Positions 42,691-54,142 are shown, counted from the stretch's first letter. The stretch is 64,000 nucleotides of DNA from Prosopocoilus inquinatus (GCA_036172665.1 CM069876.1:48701001-48765000), one strand, 5' to 3'. The notes: a model not told the origin generated them from the letters alone. Program-made: numbers and translations.

Positions 42691-43304
42691 AATTGTTGAT
42701 GTGTTTGAAATAAATTTTCGTAATATGATGTCTTGGACCTTAACAAAAAAAAATAAATAACACAGCCAGATACATATTGAGCAGAGTAATAGCCGAACGA
42801 AAAAAAAAGAATTAGAGATTTATTACGTCTTAGAGAGAGAGAGAGAGAGAACGCGTCCTTTTACAGTTCGGATACTTTAATAACATCCGCGAAACGCTCG
42901 CTTATCCCTGTGCGCTCGTCGCCAAAGAAGACGAAACGTATTAAGCGCTGCTCATGTAAAAGATCCGACGATTACGACGGCCCCCGGATTCCTGGAATAG
43001 ACGTGCAGCGCGGTAATCGCTCTTTGAGTGTGTCGCCCGGAGGAAGAGAGCATTTCGCACATGTAGTGGGTATGTACGTCGAAAGCGCGGAACGGATGGA
43101 TTTCCGGCTGGGGGAGGAGGATCCGGACGGGAGCTAATTGAACTGGAAATCTCGAGTGCGCTGCAGACATGTTTCGTGGGTTTAACTCCGCGGAGAAGCG
43201 CAAAAAAGACGATAAAAAAATCACTACACGGAAACTCGTTTCTCGTGTTACATGTCTCAAGCCCCCTCCCCCCTCTTTGCCTCCCTCCCGCCCCTAACGA
43301 CGAC
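42691..43304. other. Unique DNA, no gene recognised
   Basis: Contains a GA run (about 42833-42850) and CpG-rich sequence. Overlapping frames on both strands (42910-43137 plus; 42941-43318 and 42952-43260 minus) have no domain. Confidence 0.4.
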
Positions 43305-43703
43305 CGCACAAGCGCCAAATAAAAAAAAACACTGCGGCAATTACCATCGTCACTTTGACATCGCGTCTTTTTTTTTTGTTAATCGTGGAAGAGAACTTAG
43401 GAAACTCCGGAGCCATGTACTGTCGACCTTGAACTTGAAATTTCGATTTTTTTGGTAATCAGTAATGTTCGGGTATTACATGATTTGGGCGGCCTGATTT
43501 CTGCGAGAACGTGCAGATGTTCGTTTTGGCTTATGTAATGCCAGGTTTTGGTTTTTGAGAAGAACCTCCTCACGCCTCATTTTATGTTAGCGGCTGTTGT
43601 TAGATAATGACGTCTTGCCGTAAAGGCGTGGACAAAATTACTTCTCCCCTCGCAACATTTAAATGGTCACGTGCCCAAGGGTAGGGCGGGACTGATGGAA
43701 CTT
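43305..43703 (+). repeat. 390-400-bp direct duplication, copy 1
   Basis: GCACAAGCGCCAAATAAAAA at 43305 starts a segment that recurs at 43923, 618 bp downstream. Shared words include GCGGCAATTACCATCGTCAC, GGAAACTCCGGAGCC, ATGTTCGGGTATTACATGAT, GAACGTGCAGATGTTCGTTT and GCGGCTRTTGTTAGATAATG. Identity is high, perhaps 93-95% by eye. Confidence 0.92.
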
Positions 43704-43922
43704 CCGTTTATTGCTTGAAATGCTAAAATGGCGATGAGACTCGTACGATGTCTACAGCAGTAATGAAGAAGAATCCGGCTTCGCAATAAAGTGGCCATGT
43801 TACTCGTACGATGTCTGCAGCAGTAAAAGAGAAGAGCATGACTTCGCAAAAATAGCAATGTTACTCGTACGATGTCTACAGCAGTTTCGAAGAAGAACCT
43901 GGATTCGCAAAAAATGGCGATT
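43704..43922. repeat. CGTACGATGTCTACAGC satellite, first block
   Basis: Three units of about 60-70 bp: TGTTACTCGTACGATGTCTR, CAGCAGTAATGAAGAAGAAY, CTGGCTTCGCAAAAAATGGC. They lie between the two copies of the 400-bp duplication, so the duplication unit probably included satellite DNA. Confidence 0.85.
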
Positions 43923-44314
43923 GCACAAGCGCCAAATAAAAAAATACTGCGGCAATTACCATCGTCACTTTGACATCGAGTATTTTTTTTTTTGTTAATT
44001 GTGGAAGAGAACTTAGGAAACTCCGGAGCCGTGTACTGTCGAACTTGAACTTGAAATTTCGATTTTTTTTGGTAGTCAGAAATGTTCGGGTATTACATGA
44101 TTTGGGCCTGATTTCTGCGAGAACGTGCAGATGTTCGTTTTGGCTTATGTAATGCCAGGTTTTGGTTTTTGGGAAGAACCTCAAGCCTCATTTTATGTTA
44201 GCGGCTATTGTTAGATAATGACGTCTTGCTGTGTAAGCGTGCACAAAATTACTTCTCCCGTCGCAATATTTAAATGGCCACGTGCCTAAGGGGAGGACGG
44301 GGATGATGGAACTT
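43923..44314 (+). repeat. 390-400-bp direct duplication, copy 2
   Basis: Partner of 43305-43703, from TTGCACAAGCGCC to ATGATGGAACTT. Small deletions relative to copy 1 are visible, for example loss of GGC after ATTTGGGC and of a short stretch before CAAGCCTCATTTTATG. Confidence 0.92.
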
Positions 44315-44995
44315 AAAATAAAATGACCATGTTACTCGTACGATGTCTACAGCAATAATAGAGAAGAACATGACTTCAGAAAAATGGCGTCGATGCTCAT
44401 ACGATGTCTGTAGCAGTCGTGAAGAAGAACCTGACTTCGCAAAAATGGCCATGATACTCATATGATGTCTACAGCAATAATGAAGAAGAACATGGCTTCG
44501 CAAAAATGGCTTCGCAAAAATGGCGATGATACTCGTACCATGTCTACCGGAGTGACGAAGAAGAACCTGGCTGGGCAAAAAATGGCCATGTTACTCGTAC
44601 GATGTCTACAGCAGTAATAGAAAAGAACATGACTTCAGAAAAATGGCGTTCATGCTCATACAGTGTCTGTGCTAATGGAGAAGAATCTGACTTCGCAAAA
44701 AGGGTCATAATACTCATATGATGTCTACAGGAATAATGAAGAAGAACATGGCTTCGCAAAAATGGCGATGAGACTCGTACGATGTAACGGAGAAGAACCT
44801 GGCTTCGCAAAAAATGGTCATGTTACTCGTACAATGTCTGCAGCATTAATGAAAAAGAACATGGCTTCGCAAAAAATAGCCATGTTACTCGTACGATGTC
44901 TACAGCAGTAACGAAGAAGAATTTGGCTTCGCAAAAAATAGCAATGTTACTCGTACGATGTCTACAGCGGTAATGAAAAAAAAAACATGACTTCG
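44315..44995. repeat. CGTACGATGTCTACAGC satellite, second block
   Basis: About ten units of 55-75 bp. Each holds TACTCGTACGATGTCTACAG, a GTAATGAAGAAGAACATG-like stretch and GGCTTCGCAAAAAATGGC. One word, GGCTTCGCAAAAAT, is duplicated around 44491-44522. The minus-strand frames of 88-102 codons are repeat translations. The array ends at about 44990 with ACTTCGCCTACGAGAGCCTCC, similar to the end of the 48.5-kb array at about 49146. Confidence 0.9.
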
Positions 44996-45640
44996 CCTAC
45001 GAGAGCCTCCGGCCTAAAATGGCGTAGCCAATCGGAAAATTGAGTGCCCAAGTGGGGGGGTTAATAGAATTTACGTTTTTTTTTGGCTTCAAACGCATTT
45101 AAAATTTATGTCGAAACGAGCGCGCCGTAATGCTTCTGCATTTGCCGTATTTCTGCCCGTAAACCTAAATATTTCCTGAAACTCGTAAATTCCAAGCTGT
45201 TTGTAAACTGATATCGGCGAGAGGAGCTTTCAAAACTCGTAATAAATTTCGTCGGTTTTACAACACTGTAAATTGACGCCGGCCGCCCGCCCCCCGCAGT
45301 GTACTCCGAAAACAAAACAGAGACGTCGACGACGACGCGTTATCCTTGAAGAGCAAAATAATCCGACGTTTCGGCGGTGAGGACGACGAGGAGCTTGTTA
45401 TGTTGGGACGTAACGTTGGCGGAAACGAGCAAACAAAACTTCACGGTAACGTAATCCTAAAACCAACTAATTAATATCGCCTCGTTTTGCCGTCGTAATA
45501 CATTCTCCGTCATTACAGAAAATCATAACTTTTTTAGTGCGACGCCGTTTCGTTAATTTCTTTTGGGTTTCTTTATGGGACGTCGTGAGTTACGACGGCG
45601 CTCGGTGCTTTAAAGTTTACTGTCACGTCTGGTTTTATCG
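44996..45640. other. Unique DNA, no gene recognised
   Basis: Mixed composition with CGACG-rich words near 45325-45370. No coding or RNA feature is supported. Confidence 0.4.
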
Positions 45641-45644
45641 GCTT

Positions 45645-46170
45645 TAAACGGACGTTTTCGAGTGGGCGTTGAAATCCGAAAAACAAAAATCTCGATTTAC
45701 GTTTAAAACCTAGTTGGGTTCCCCTTTGGTTTCGCAAAAAGAAATTCCAACACCAAAGTCAGTTGAGTTGCCTAAACTGCGACCGACCGACCTCACGCTC
45801 CGAGGTGTCTTTTTTTTTTGGCGCGTGGTAAATCTGAACGACGACCTAACCTAACTTAAGGGGGTCCGGTGTTTTGACCCCCGTCCCTCCATCATTTCGA
45901 ATTTATTTCGCTCTCTCCCCCAAAGCGACTTTTACTTTATTCATTTAACAAACGATTTCGAGTGGTTGCTGAATGGCGAAAATAAGTCTTTCCAGCTCCA
46001 GATAAATTTATCTGCCAGATAATATCGTAGGAAACTACTATCGACACAATGGTTACCTAACAGATAATTTTATCAGGAGGTGGACTAGACCTTAATTAAA
46101 AATCTCGATTTCGCTTAAAAAATTTGAACATCAAAGCCAGTTGAGTTGCCTAAGTTTCCTAATTTGGACT
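45645..46170. repeat. Direct duplication of about 130 bp, the second copy carrying an insertion
   Basis: Copy 1 (about 45655-45790) holds TTCGAGTGGGCGTTGAA, AAAAATCTCGATTTACG and AAGTCAGTTGAGTTGCCTAA. Copy 2 (about 45956-46160) holds TTCGAGTGGTTGCTGAA, then the 45984-46091 insertion, then AAAAATCTCGATTTCGC and AAGCCAGTTGAGTTGCCTAA. Confidence 0.7.
45984..46091. mobile_element. MITE-like insertion of about 108 bp
   Basis: It starts AAGTCTTTCCAGCTCCAGAT and the inverse of its end reads GGTCTAGTCCACCTCCTGAT. The inversion continues as AAATTTATCTGCCAG against AAAATTATCTGTTAG. It interrupts the duplicated segment between GCGAAAAT and TTAATTAAAAATCTCG, so insertion after duplication is the simplest order. 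The exact ends and target duplication cannot be fixed because of the A/T-rich junctions. Confidence 0.65.
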
Positions 46171-46715
46171 ATTTTTTTAATGCCACATCGTATAAGTGAA
46201 ATTAAATTAACTCGGCGTTTTTATTTCCACACCCCGCCCCCATTGTTTACATAAAAGCTACCAATGCCCTAGGTAAAATTGCGTGGGAGGAAATTCGTTC
46301 GCGAGTGTTTATTGCCATGTATCAAAGCTGTCACGTCGACGCGCGACGCGACGCAGCGTCCCAATTTTCGACGCCCGCGCCGCGCCGTCACAAAAACCAT
46401 CGGAAAATAATACGTAGGGCGGTCGTAAAAACGTGAAAACCCGGATTTATAAGTTCTGTGAGTGATCGATAATTGCGTCTTCGACGCCCGAAGGCAGTGG
46501 CGCGCCCGGTTACTTTGTCGGGCAATTTGCTTTGGCTTCCACGCGACGCGTTAAAATACCATCCGTCATCTTCGTCGGTTACGGCGGCGGCGGCGGCGGT
46601 GGACAAAACCGTCGCGACGCCGCGGAAAATTAGAGCTCGCCGCGAAAAGACGGATTCGATTAAAGCGAGCTTCGTTTTAGAATTCTGCTTTCATTTCCGG
46701 GTATCCCCCGAAAAA
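46171..46715. other. Unique CpG-rich DNA, no gene recognised
   Basis: CGACGCG words cluster around 46336-46385 and a GGC run lies at about 46583-46600. The opposing frames 46388-46606 (minus) and 46473-46718 (plus) have no domain. Confidence 0.4.
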
Positions 46716-48180
46716 TAAAAGAACGGAAGTTTCGGAAATTTCGGAAAAAAAATTGAACAATGTAAAACTTGCAAAGAACAAGAAAAATCGGAGAAAAATT
46801 GAAAAAACTTTCAAGAAGTTTTAAAAATTTGGGAAGCAAACTTTTAAAGTTTTCCAACTTTTTTAAATATTTTCTTTTCGCAAGAACGCAAAAAATTCAG
46901 GATAAGATTTCTAAAAAGTTAAGGGAGAAAATCTGAAAAATTAGGGAAAAAGCTGGAAAATTAGGGAGAAAAAAATATATTAAGATTCCTGAAAAAAAAT
47001 GAAAAAAAAATTGAACAACGTAAAAAATGCAAACAAGAAAAAATCGGAGAAAAATTGAAAAATTCAAAAAGTTTTAATAATTACGGAAGCAAACTTTTAA
47101 AGTTCTCCAACTTTTTTTAATTATTTATTTTCAATTTTTCAAAACATTTTCCTTCACTTTTTTTGGAAAATTGTTCAAGGTCAACATAGCCTAACCGATG
47201 CCAGCCTAAGTAAGGTCAACCCTGTGCAAGGTCAACATAGCGACGGAAACTAAAAAAATTGTAAATTGTGGAAAAACGCGAAAAATTGGGGACAAAATTT
47301 TAAAAAAATTAAAAGGATATAAAAAATTATAAAAAAAATAAGGAAACAAAATAAAATGAAAAGAATATATCGAAATATTCGGGAAAGGCTTTAAGAAGAT
47401 TAGCAAAGTAAAAATTGAAAGCAACAAAAATATTTGGGAAACAAATTTCCAAGTTTTCCAACTTTTTAAAATATTTTTCTTCAGATTTTTAAAAAATTTT
47501 AATTTTTTTGGAAATTGTTCAAGATCAACCCAACCCAACCGATGCCAATCTAACCCAGTGACGAGAACTAACAAAGAAAAAATATTAAAGCGAAAAAGAT
47601 GCGAAAAATTGGGGACAAAATTTTTGAAAAAATAAAAGGAGGAACAAAATAAAAAGAATTAAAGAAACAAAAAAAATGAAAAATTAAGAAAAAAAGGAAA
47701 AAATATTTAAAAAGTCGGAAGAAAAATGAAGGCAAAACAAAAAAAATTGGGAAGAAGATTGCAGAAACTCGAAAAAAATTTTAAAAAGTTTTCCAACTTT
47801 TTTTAAACATTTTTCTTCGGTTCTTTGAAGCATTTTCCTTCACTTTTTTTGGAAATTGTTCAAGGTCAATCCTACCTAACCCATGCCAACCTAAGCAAGG
47901 CCAACCCAGCGACAAAAACTAACAAGAAAAAAAATATTAAAGTTAAAAGAATGCGAAAAATTGGGGATAAAATTTAAAAAAATACATAAAAGGAGAAACA
48001 AATAAAAAAAAATTAAAGAAAACTGAAAAATTAGGAAGAAAGAGTAAAAAAAAGTAACAAGAAAAATTGGGAAGAAGATTGAAAACGCTCGAGAAAATTT
48101 CAACAAAATTTAAAAAGTAAGGAAACATTTTTATAGTTCTCCAACTTTCTTTAGACATTTTCCTCTGAAATTGACTATTG
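46716..48180. repeat. A-rich repeat units of about 340 bp with TTGTTCAAGGTCAAC words
   Basis: Each unit has a purine-rich stretch (AAAAATTGGGGACAAAATTT, AAAAAAATAAAAGGA, GGAAGAAGATTG), then TTTTCCAACTTTTTTTAA, a TTTTTTTGGAAATTGTTCAA word and GGTCAACCYARCCTAACC. The TTGTTCAAG anchor lies near 47171, 47515 and 47856. Phenylalanine-rich minus-strand frames (47206-47574, 47891-48158) come from the A-rich composition. Confidence 0.8.
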
Positions 48181-48504
48181 TCCGACGAAAATTGTAGAAA
48201 AATAAATAAATAAATAAATAATGAAGCAAATAAGCAAATTCAAAGCATGCTTCACGTGGTTAGTCACGTTGATTACGTGATTTATGACTTTCAGTTGAAG
48301 ACACCTGCTGTCCGTCGCAAAGAACTTTACGCACACCACCTTTGTGATCCACTTGCAGCAGTTTCTTTCTTTTTCGCTTAGTTTTCTTATTGGTTGCAAT
48401 TTTAAGGTTAGCACGCACTTGATATGTTAGTTTCCGTCATTAAAGTTGTTGCTTAAATGAGTTGAGTCGTTTCCTTTGATTCTCACCTCATCTCCGGTTA
48501 AGAT
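48181..48504. other. Unique DNA with an AAAT run
   Basis: AAATAAATAAATAAATAAAT at about 48198-48220; otherwise nothing recognised. The 79-codon minus-strand frame has no domain. Confidence 0.4.
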
Positions 48505-49140
48505 TACACATAATGTTACTCGTACGATGTCTATAGCGATAATGTTACTCGTACGATGTCTACAGCGATAATGTTACTCGTACGATGTCTACAGCGAAGA
48601 AGAGCGTGATGTTACTCTTACTGTGTCTACACCGATAATGAAGAAGAGAGAAGTTGAGTCGATTCCTTTGACCCTCTCCTCATCTCCGATTAAGATTACA
48701 CATAATGTTACTCGTACGATGTCTACAGCGATAATGAAGAAGAGAAAAGTTGAGTCGTTTCCTTTGACCCTTTCCTCATCACCGGTTAAGATTACACATA
48801 ATGTTACTCGTACGATGTCTATAGCGATAATGTTACTCGTACGATGTCTACAGCGATAATGTTACTCGTACGATGTCTACAGCGAAGAAGAGCGTGATGT
48901 TACTCGTACTGTGTCTACACCGATAATGAAGAAGAGAGAAGTTGAGTCGATTCCTTTGACCCTCTCCTCATCTCCGATTAAGATTACACATAATGTTACT
49001 CGTACGATGTCTACAGCGATAATGAAGAAGAGAAAAGTGGAGTCGTTTCCTTTGACCCTTTCCTCATCACCGGTTAAGATTACACATAATGTTACTCGTA
49101 CGATGTCTACAGCGATAATGCTATTCGTCTGATATCTACA
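48505..49140. repeat. CGTACGATGTCTACAGC satellite with 288-bp higher-order unit
   Basis: The same TACTCGTACGATGTCTACAG word as at 43.7-45.0 kb is joined to AGTTGAGTCGATTCCTTTGA, CCCTCTCCTCATCTCCGATT and AAGATTACACATAATGTTAC. The block at about 48565-48850 recurs at about 48853-49138, 288 bp later (96 codons), with almost no differences, so the frames at 48623 and 48911 give the same peptide. The match is too exact for old repeats and implies recent amplification. Confidence 0.93.
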
Positions 49141-51360
49141 GAGCGTGGCTTCGCATACGAGAGCTTCCGGCAGCATCGCGTTCGTTCCGTACCTAAAATG
49201 GCGTCACCAATGGAAAAGGAGCGACGTATGAATATATAAAATAAAGAACGAATAAGCATTTCAGAACGGTTTCACATCAGATGATCTGAACCAAAATTAA
49301 AAAAAAAAATTAAGGAAATAGACAATGACAGCTTCTCGTGACACAAAAACATTTTAGCATTTATTGTTTAGCCTAAGTATACTCAATTTAATCCAAGAAA
49401 AAGTTGACATTCGCCGAGGAATCGTCCAGAAGCAGAACAAACACATCGAGATGTTCCCGTTTCGCTTTAGCCGACTTTTCGAGAACCTCCTTCGACGGTC
49501 GTCAACTCCGAAACTAATTTGCGCCAGATTAAACTTTATGTTTTGCATTTTAATTAACAACCGTCGTCGCCGGCACCCTCGAGACGCCCCGTTTTAATTC
49601 TCGCCGTGCCGTGCCGCCGCCGCCGGAATGATGAAGCGCGTACAAAGGCGGCGGCGTCGCCGCTATAATAACGCGCTGGACGCGCCGCAAATTGCAAAAT
49701 CGATATAAACACCGGTGATCCCCCCGAAGCTCGTTAATTGTCAGTTAGGGGTTGCGTCCTGCCGCGACGGCCGTTACGTTGCGGTCGATTAACGTAAATT
49801 CCGCGTTCGGATGCGGGACGTCCGCACGTCAGACGCAATGCAGGATTAATTTTAAACTGCGGTTTTGGCGAGCCTGAGCTAAAACGGACAGCTGTCATCA
49901 TCACCACGTAATCGCACGTAACAGTGGAATAGTTGCGGGTTCAATTTCGCATTTAATTTGAATGTGTAGGTATGGTTGCCTAACTGTTTGACGTGGCGAG
50001 TGTTACACGATATTATTTGAAGAGACGCGAACGACGCGACCATCGGTTAGGCAACCATGCTTGCACGGTTGGAACGTGAAACCCTTTTATAAAACGAAAT
50101 GAGATATTGAGTCACGCAACAATAGTAAAAGCACTTTCAAGGTCATTCTGCAGGGTTACCTTTTCTATAACGAAAATTTTAATTCCAAAAAAAAAGAATA
50201 TTTTAACGAAATCTGTTGACGCCACCGAAGTAACATAAGTTGCCTGCTTCTCAAGTGATTGCGGATTGTTTTGGACGCTCTTTTGCGCGAGAGGCAGACT
50301 TTAAATCGTAATTTATTTACTTTAACGTATCTTAAGGTCGCCGTATCTAAAAGTCTGTCACAATCAGTATTTTGGCTGCGGATTTTCGTTCCAGAATGCC
50401 AATTCAATGAATTCGTTGTGGCTTTTTTACAATAAACTATTTATTTTAAGTGAAAAGGAATTTGTGTTAAATAAAAAAAACAATCCTCCTGCAACGACGC
50501 GTGCGAAGTGAAAGTACGTATTGTATGATAATAAATGATGATAATAAGCATTAATATGAGCATAGCGCACTTGATTAAAATGTGCCCGATGTTGTCTGAG
50601 CAATTACATGCTAAATTATTCCGTCTTGTTCGTGCCGACTATTAAAATGAATCGAATAAATCATCTGTCACAATTCTTAGAGTCTTTTTATTTCTTTTGC
50701 ATTTGCATGACAACACGAAAATTCGTGGAAATTGAAGACGCAAGGACGACGGTGCTTATACTTTCATAAACACGTGCAATCACGTAACCAACGTTAGCAG
50801 CTTTAGTACAATGCAAGTAATTGCGCTATTTCCTATTTTTGGTAATAAATTATTATTGTTATCATTATTATTATTAATAATAAGTAATCGCGGCGGCTTC
50901 ATAAATCGTAGTAAGGGGCGACGATGCTAGTTTTTAAAACGCGGAGTAAAACGCAGATACGCTATTCAATTAGTGGCGTCCTCGAAGAATGGAAGCAACC
51001 ACAAGGCGAGATCTGCCTTACTCGCGACTCGCAACGATCCACAGTGTACGCAGTCGTACACCTCTCGTCGGAAAACGGATCCTCTAATCATCACAAATCT
51101 ACAAAATCGGCTGATAAATGCGCCTCAGAAGACACGTGGAGCTTGCTTCATTCCAGATAAACCTGTTTTAACAACACACGTTCCCACAATTTACGAAACA
51201 CGTGCGTCAGAGCTCTCGGGTCGAAGAATCGAACAATAAAGTGAGGTCGCCAAGTTGGTTGGCAGAGAGACTGTTTTCTGAGCGAACCTGGTCAGCCAAT
51301 CGCAACACAGAACGCGAAGGACGTGGTTACGCAAGACCAATGAAAAGCCCCGACCTGCTC
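49141..51360. other. Unique DNA, no gene recognised
   Basis: This is the longest non-repetitive stretch in the right half. It is CpG-rich from 49560 to 49900 (GCCGCC run near 49613) and AT-rich afterward, with a TTATTA run near 50845-50880. Frames of 68-88 codons have no domain. CGTACGATG-type repeat is absent beyond 49140. Confidence 0.4.
49972..50058. repeat. 13-bp perfect inverted repeat
   Basis: ATGGTTGCCTAAC (49972-49984) is exactly inverted as GTTAGGCAACCAT (50046-50058) with a 61-nt spacer. It lies in unique DNA and contains the word GGTTGCCTAAC on both strands. It could be a pair of facing protein sites or a decayed small MITE. Confidence 0.7.
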
Positions 51361-52640
51361 GTGATAATATCCTTATTTTAATTTACAAAGTTCTACGTCT
51401 TAGTTTAATAACCCGCGGTTCCCGACGCCCTGAGACCGGGGGTCTTGATCGCGAACGTGCCGGACGCTTTCCTCTCGCCTCGCTTGTTTATTTAAAAATC
51501 GAAGTTAAAATCACCTCACCTGTTCATGATTCTTATTTTAAATTAAAGAAACGCGCACATTATAGTTTAATAATCCGCGGCTCCCGTCGCCCTGAGACCG
51601 GGGGTGTTGATCGCGACGGTATTGGACGCTCCTTCGCGCCTCGCTCGTGATGTGTTTTCGCTTTTAATTTAAAAACTCGCACATTTTAGTTTAATAATCC
51701 GTGGCTCCCGGCGCCCTGAGACCTGGTGTTAGTCTCGACGGTATCGGAGGCTTCCTTCGCGCCTCGCTTGTGAACATTTATTTTAAAATCGCTTTTAATT
51801 TAAAAGCACGAGCACATTTTAGTTTAATAACCCACGGCTCCCGACGCCCTGAGACGGGGGGTGTTGATCACTAAGTTGCTGGATGCTTTTCTCTCGCCTA
51901 GCTTGAGAAAGTTTATTTAAAAATTGAAGTTAAAATTTATTCACCTGTTCATGATTCTTATTTTGATTTAAAAACTCCCACATTTTAGTTTAATAACCAG
52001 CAGCTCCCAGCGCCCTGAGACCGGGTGTTGGTCGCGACGGTATCGGAGGCTTCCTTTGCGCCTCGTTTGTGAAAATTTATTTTAAAGTCGGTTTTATTTT
52101 AAAAACTCGCCTATTTTAGTTTAATAACCCACGGCTCCCGACGCCCTAAGACCGGGGGTGTTGATCGCGAAGGTGCTGGACGCTTTCCTCTCGCCTCGCT
52201 GGGGAAAGTTTATTTAAAAATCGAAGTTAAAATCCATTCACCTGTTCATGATTCCTATTTTAATTTACAACTCGCATATTTTACTTTGATAATCAGCGGC
52301 TCCCGGCGCCCTGAGACCGGGTGTTGGTCGCGACAATGTTGAGAGCTTTCTTCGCGTTTCGCTTGTGAAAATTTATTTTAAAATCGATTTTAATTTAGAA
52401 ACTCGCGCGTTTTAGTTTAATAACACGCGGCTCCCGGCGCCCTGAGACCGGGTGTGTTCATCGCGACGTTATTAGACGCTATCACGATGGTATCGAAAAC
52501 TTTCTTCGCGGCGCCTCGCTTGTGAAAATTTATTTTAAAATCGCCCTTAATTTAAAATGTCGAACATTTTAGTTTAATAACGCGCGGCTCCCGACGCCCT
52601 GAGACCGGGAGTGTTGGTCGCGACGGTGCTGAACGCCCGA
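51361..52640. repeat. GC-core satellite, array 1 (alternating 131- and 164-bp units)
   Basis: The TGAG of GCCCTGAGACCGGG lies at 51431, 51593, 51717, 51850, 52016, 52147 (as TAAG), 52312, 52443 and 52600. Steps are 162, 124, 133, 166, 131, 165, 131 and 157. Long units carry an extra CACCTGTTCATGATTCYTAT stretch. The unit reads TTTAGTTTAATAACCCGCGG, CTCCCGGCGCCCTGAGACCG, GGTGTTGGTCGCGACGGTAT, CGCGCCTCGCTTGTGAAAAT, TTATTTTAAAATCGCTTTTA. Confidence 0.95.
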
Positions 52641-54070
52641 GCGTTTTCTGATGAAGTTAGAATTTATAAATAACAGATGGCGGTTTATAAATAACAGCAC
52701 GTAAGCTACAAACAATTTATGAAAGACGAAAGGGTTAAACTGTTGACCGAATTTGAAAATTGTTCTTTGGATCCGTCCACGATTCGGTGGCGCTTATTAA
52801 ATTTAATTAAACACTTTACGGGGTGCGCCGACTTTCAGGGAAGCTCTCTAAAGATATCATCCCCCGCCCCAATGAAATTCGCAGAACAGAAACATCCGAC
52901 CGAAACCGTCGCCCTCGACAATTTTCAAACAACCCCGCTCTTTAATCTCAGCCCTCCGCAAACTCCATCGACCACACACACACACGCGCGCGGGCGTAAC
53001 ATCTTCCGCATCGTAACGCCGTAAATTGAAGTAATGCGTGCGTTCACATGAATTATTTATCGCGTCGAAATTACATGGCACTTCAGCGATCTCACCCCCT
53101 GACGACGAGTACGACGACGACGACGACGACGGCGGCGGTAAATTGCGTCAACAGTTTCACAACGATGACACGACGGCGAGGGCGACGCACAATTGCACGG
53201 TGGGTGAGCAAGTAAGCAAGAAATTAGGTTCCGCAGGCTAATCTTCCTTTGAGCTCCGGTAATGACTGTTACATCCGGGGAGATTGGGCCAACCTCCTTC
53301 TACCCCTAAATTCACCCTGGAAGTGTTCAGGATGTTCTACACCTGCATAGCCTGTTGCATGTTCCAATTTCAAAACTCACCTCTTCCATTGCATTGGTTT
53401 ATAAAAGAAAGGGGGATGATGTCTTTTTTTTTTTTGAAGGGGAAGGGGTGGATGACGATGACTTCGGTGCCCTTTAGAGTTAAAGTATTAAAGAAGCCGG
53501 TATAGATCTGACGAAAAATTAAATCATCCAATCAATATGGTCCTTCGATCATCAACTGGGTCGAAGGACCATTTTAATCCCGAGTTCAGTTTCTAAAATG
53601 CGTTTTACGGAATTTTCAACGTTCGGATTCGCAAATAATGATCAAATAATGTTAAACAACGACAAGTCATGCAAATGACTCGGGCGACTCCCCGGCGTGC
53701 ATTAATTAAATATTAATGTATGCCGGACTGGAGTGCGAGTATGAATACGGCGGGCGTTTTATTTCTCGTTCCGTCTCATCTGATAAGCAATTCATGAGGT
53801 TCGGCCGCGTGGAAATTAATTATTCGGGCGGATGCTTTCGTAAATTCCGCGACCTAGTGACTTACATAACAAATCTGCAAAGTTCGTGCCGAGCACGCCC
53901 TCGTCGTTGTTTATTAATTGTTACACACCGTCGCCGTCATTACGTCACGTCTAAATCAACATCGCCTTTCTTGGCACGTAGGTGAATGCGAAAACAAGAA
54001 AAGAAAAAAAGAGTGACCGTACTTGAGAACCTCTCGATAAACTCTCGTTTAGACCTACATTTTGTTGTCT
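52641..54070. other. Unique DNA between satellite arrays
   Basis: Contains AACAGATGGCGG at about 52674, CA/CG alternation at 52974-52990 and a GAC run at about 53103-53130. Frames of 67-101 codons have no domain. Confidence 0.4.
53537..53572. repeat. Perfect 12-bp hairpin with a 12-nt loop
   Basis: ATGGTCCTTCGA (53537-53548) and TCGAAGGACCAT (53561-53572) are exact inverses with 12 bases between. A short stem of this kind could be a transcription terminator-like or regulatory structure, or the core of a decayed hairpin element. No function is implied by neighbours. Confidence 0.7.
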
Positions 54071-54142
54071 GGCTCAATGGTCTAGGGGTATGATTCTCGC
54101 TTTGGGTGCGAGAGGTCCCGGGTTCAAATCCCGGTTGAGCCC
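54071..54142 (+). tRNA. tRNA-Pro (anticodon TGG)
   Basis: A 72-nt cloverleaf. Acceptor stem GGCTCAA pairs with TTGAGCC (54135-54141), with discriminator C at 54142. The anticodon arm CTCGC TTTGGGT GCGAG gives anticodon TGG, which reads proline CCA and other CCN codons. Internal promoter boxes are intact: A box TGGTCTAGGGG and B box GGTTCAAATCC. The T arm CCGGG TTCAAAT CCCGG is perfect. A TTTT stop for RNA polymerase III lies at 54148-54151. There is no intron, and no encoded CCA follows (CCA is added after transcription in animals). A second, nearly identical gene is at 62071-62142 on the other strand. I see no defect, so it should be functional. Confidence 0.97.

Noticed and set aside
47206..47890. 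CCTAACC and similar words as telomeric TTAGG repeats
   Set aside because: Words such as CCTAACCYATGCCAACC occur singly in each unit and never as tandem TTAGG, so this is not telomeric DNA.
46660..48158. Phenylalanine-rich minus-strand frames as membrane proteins
   Set aside because: They are translations of A-rich repeats, with hydrophobicity from TTT/TTC codons only.
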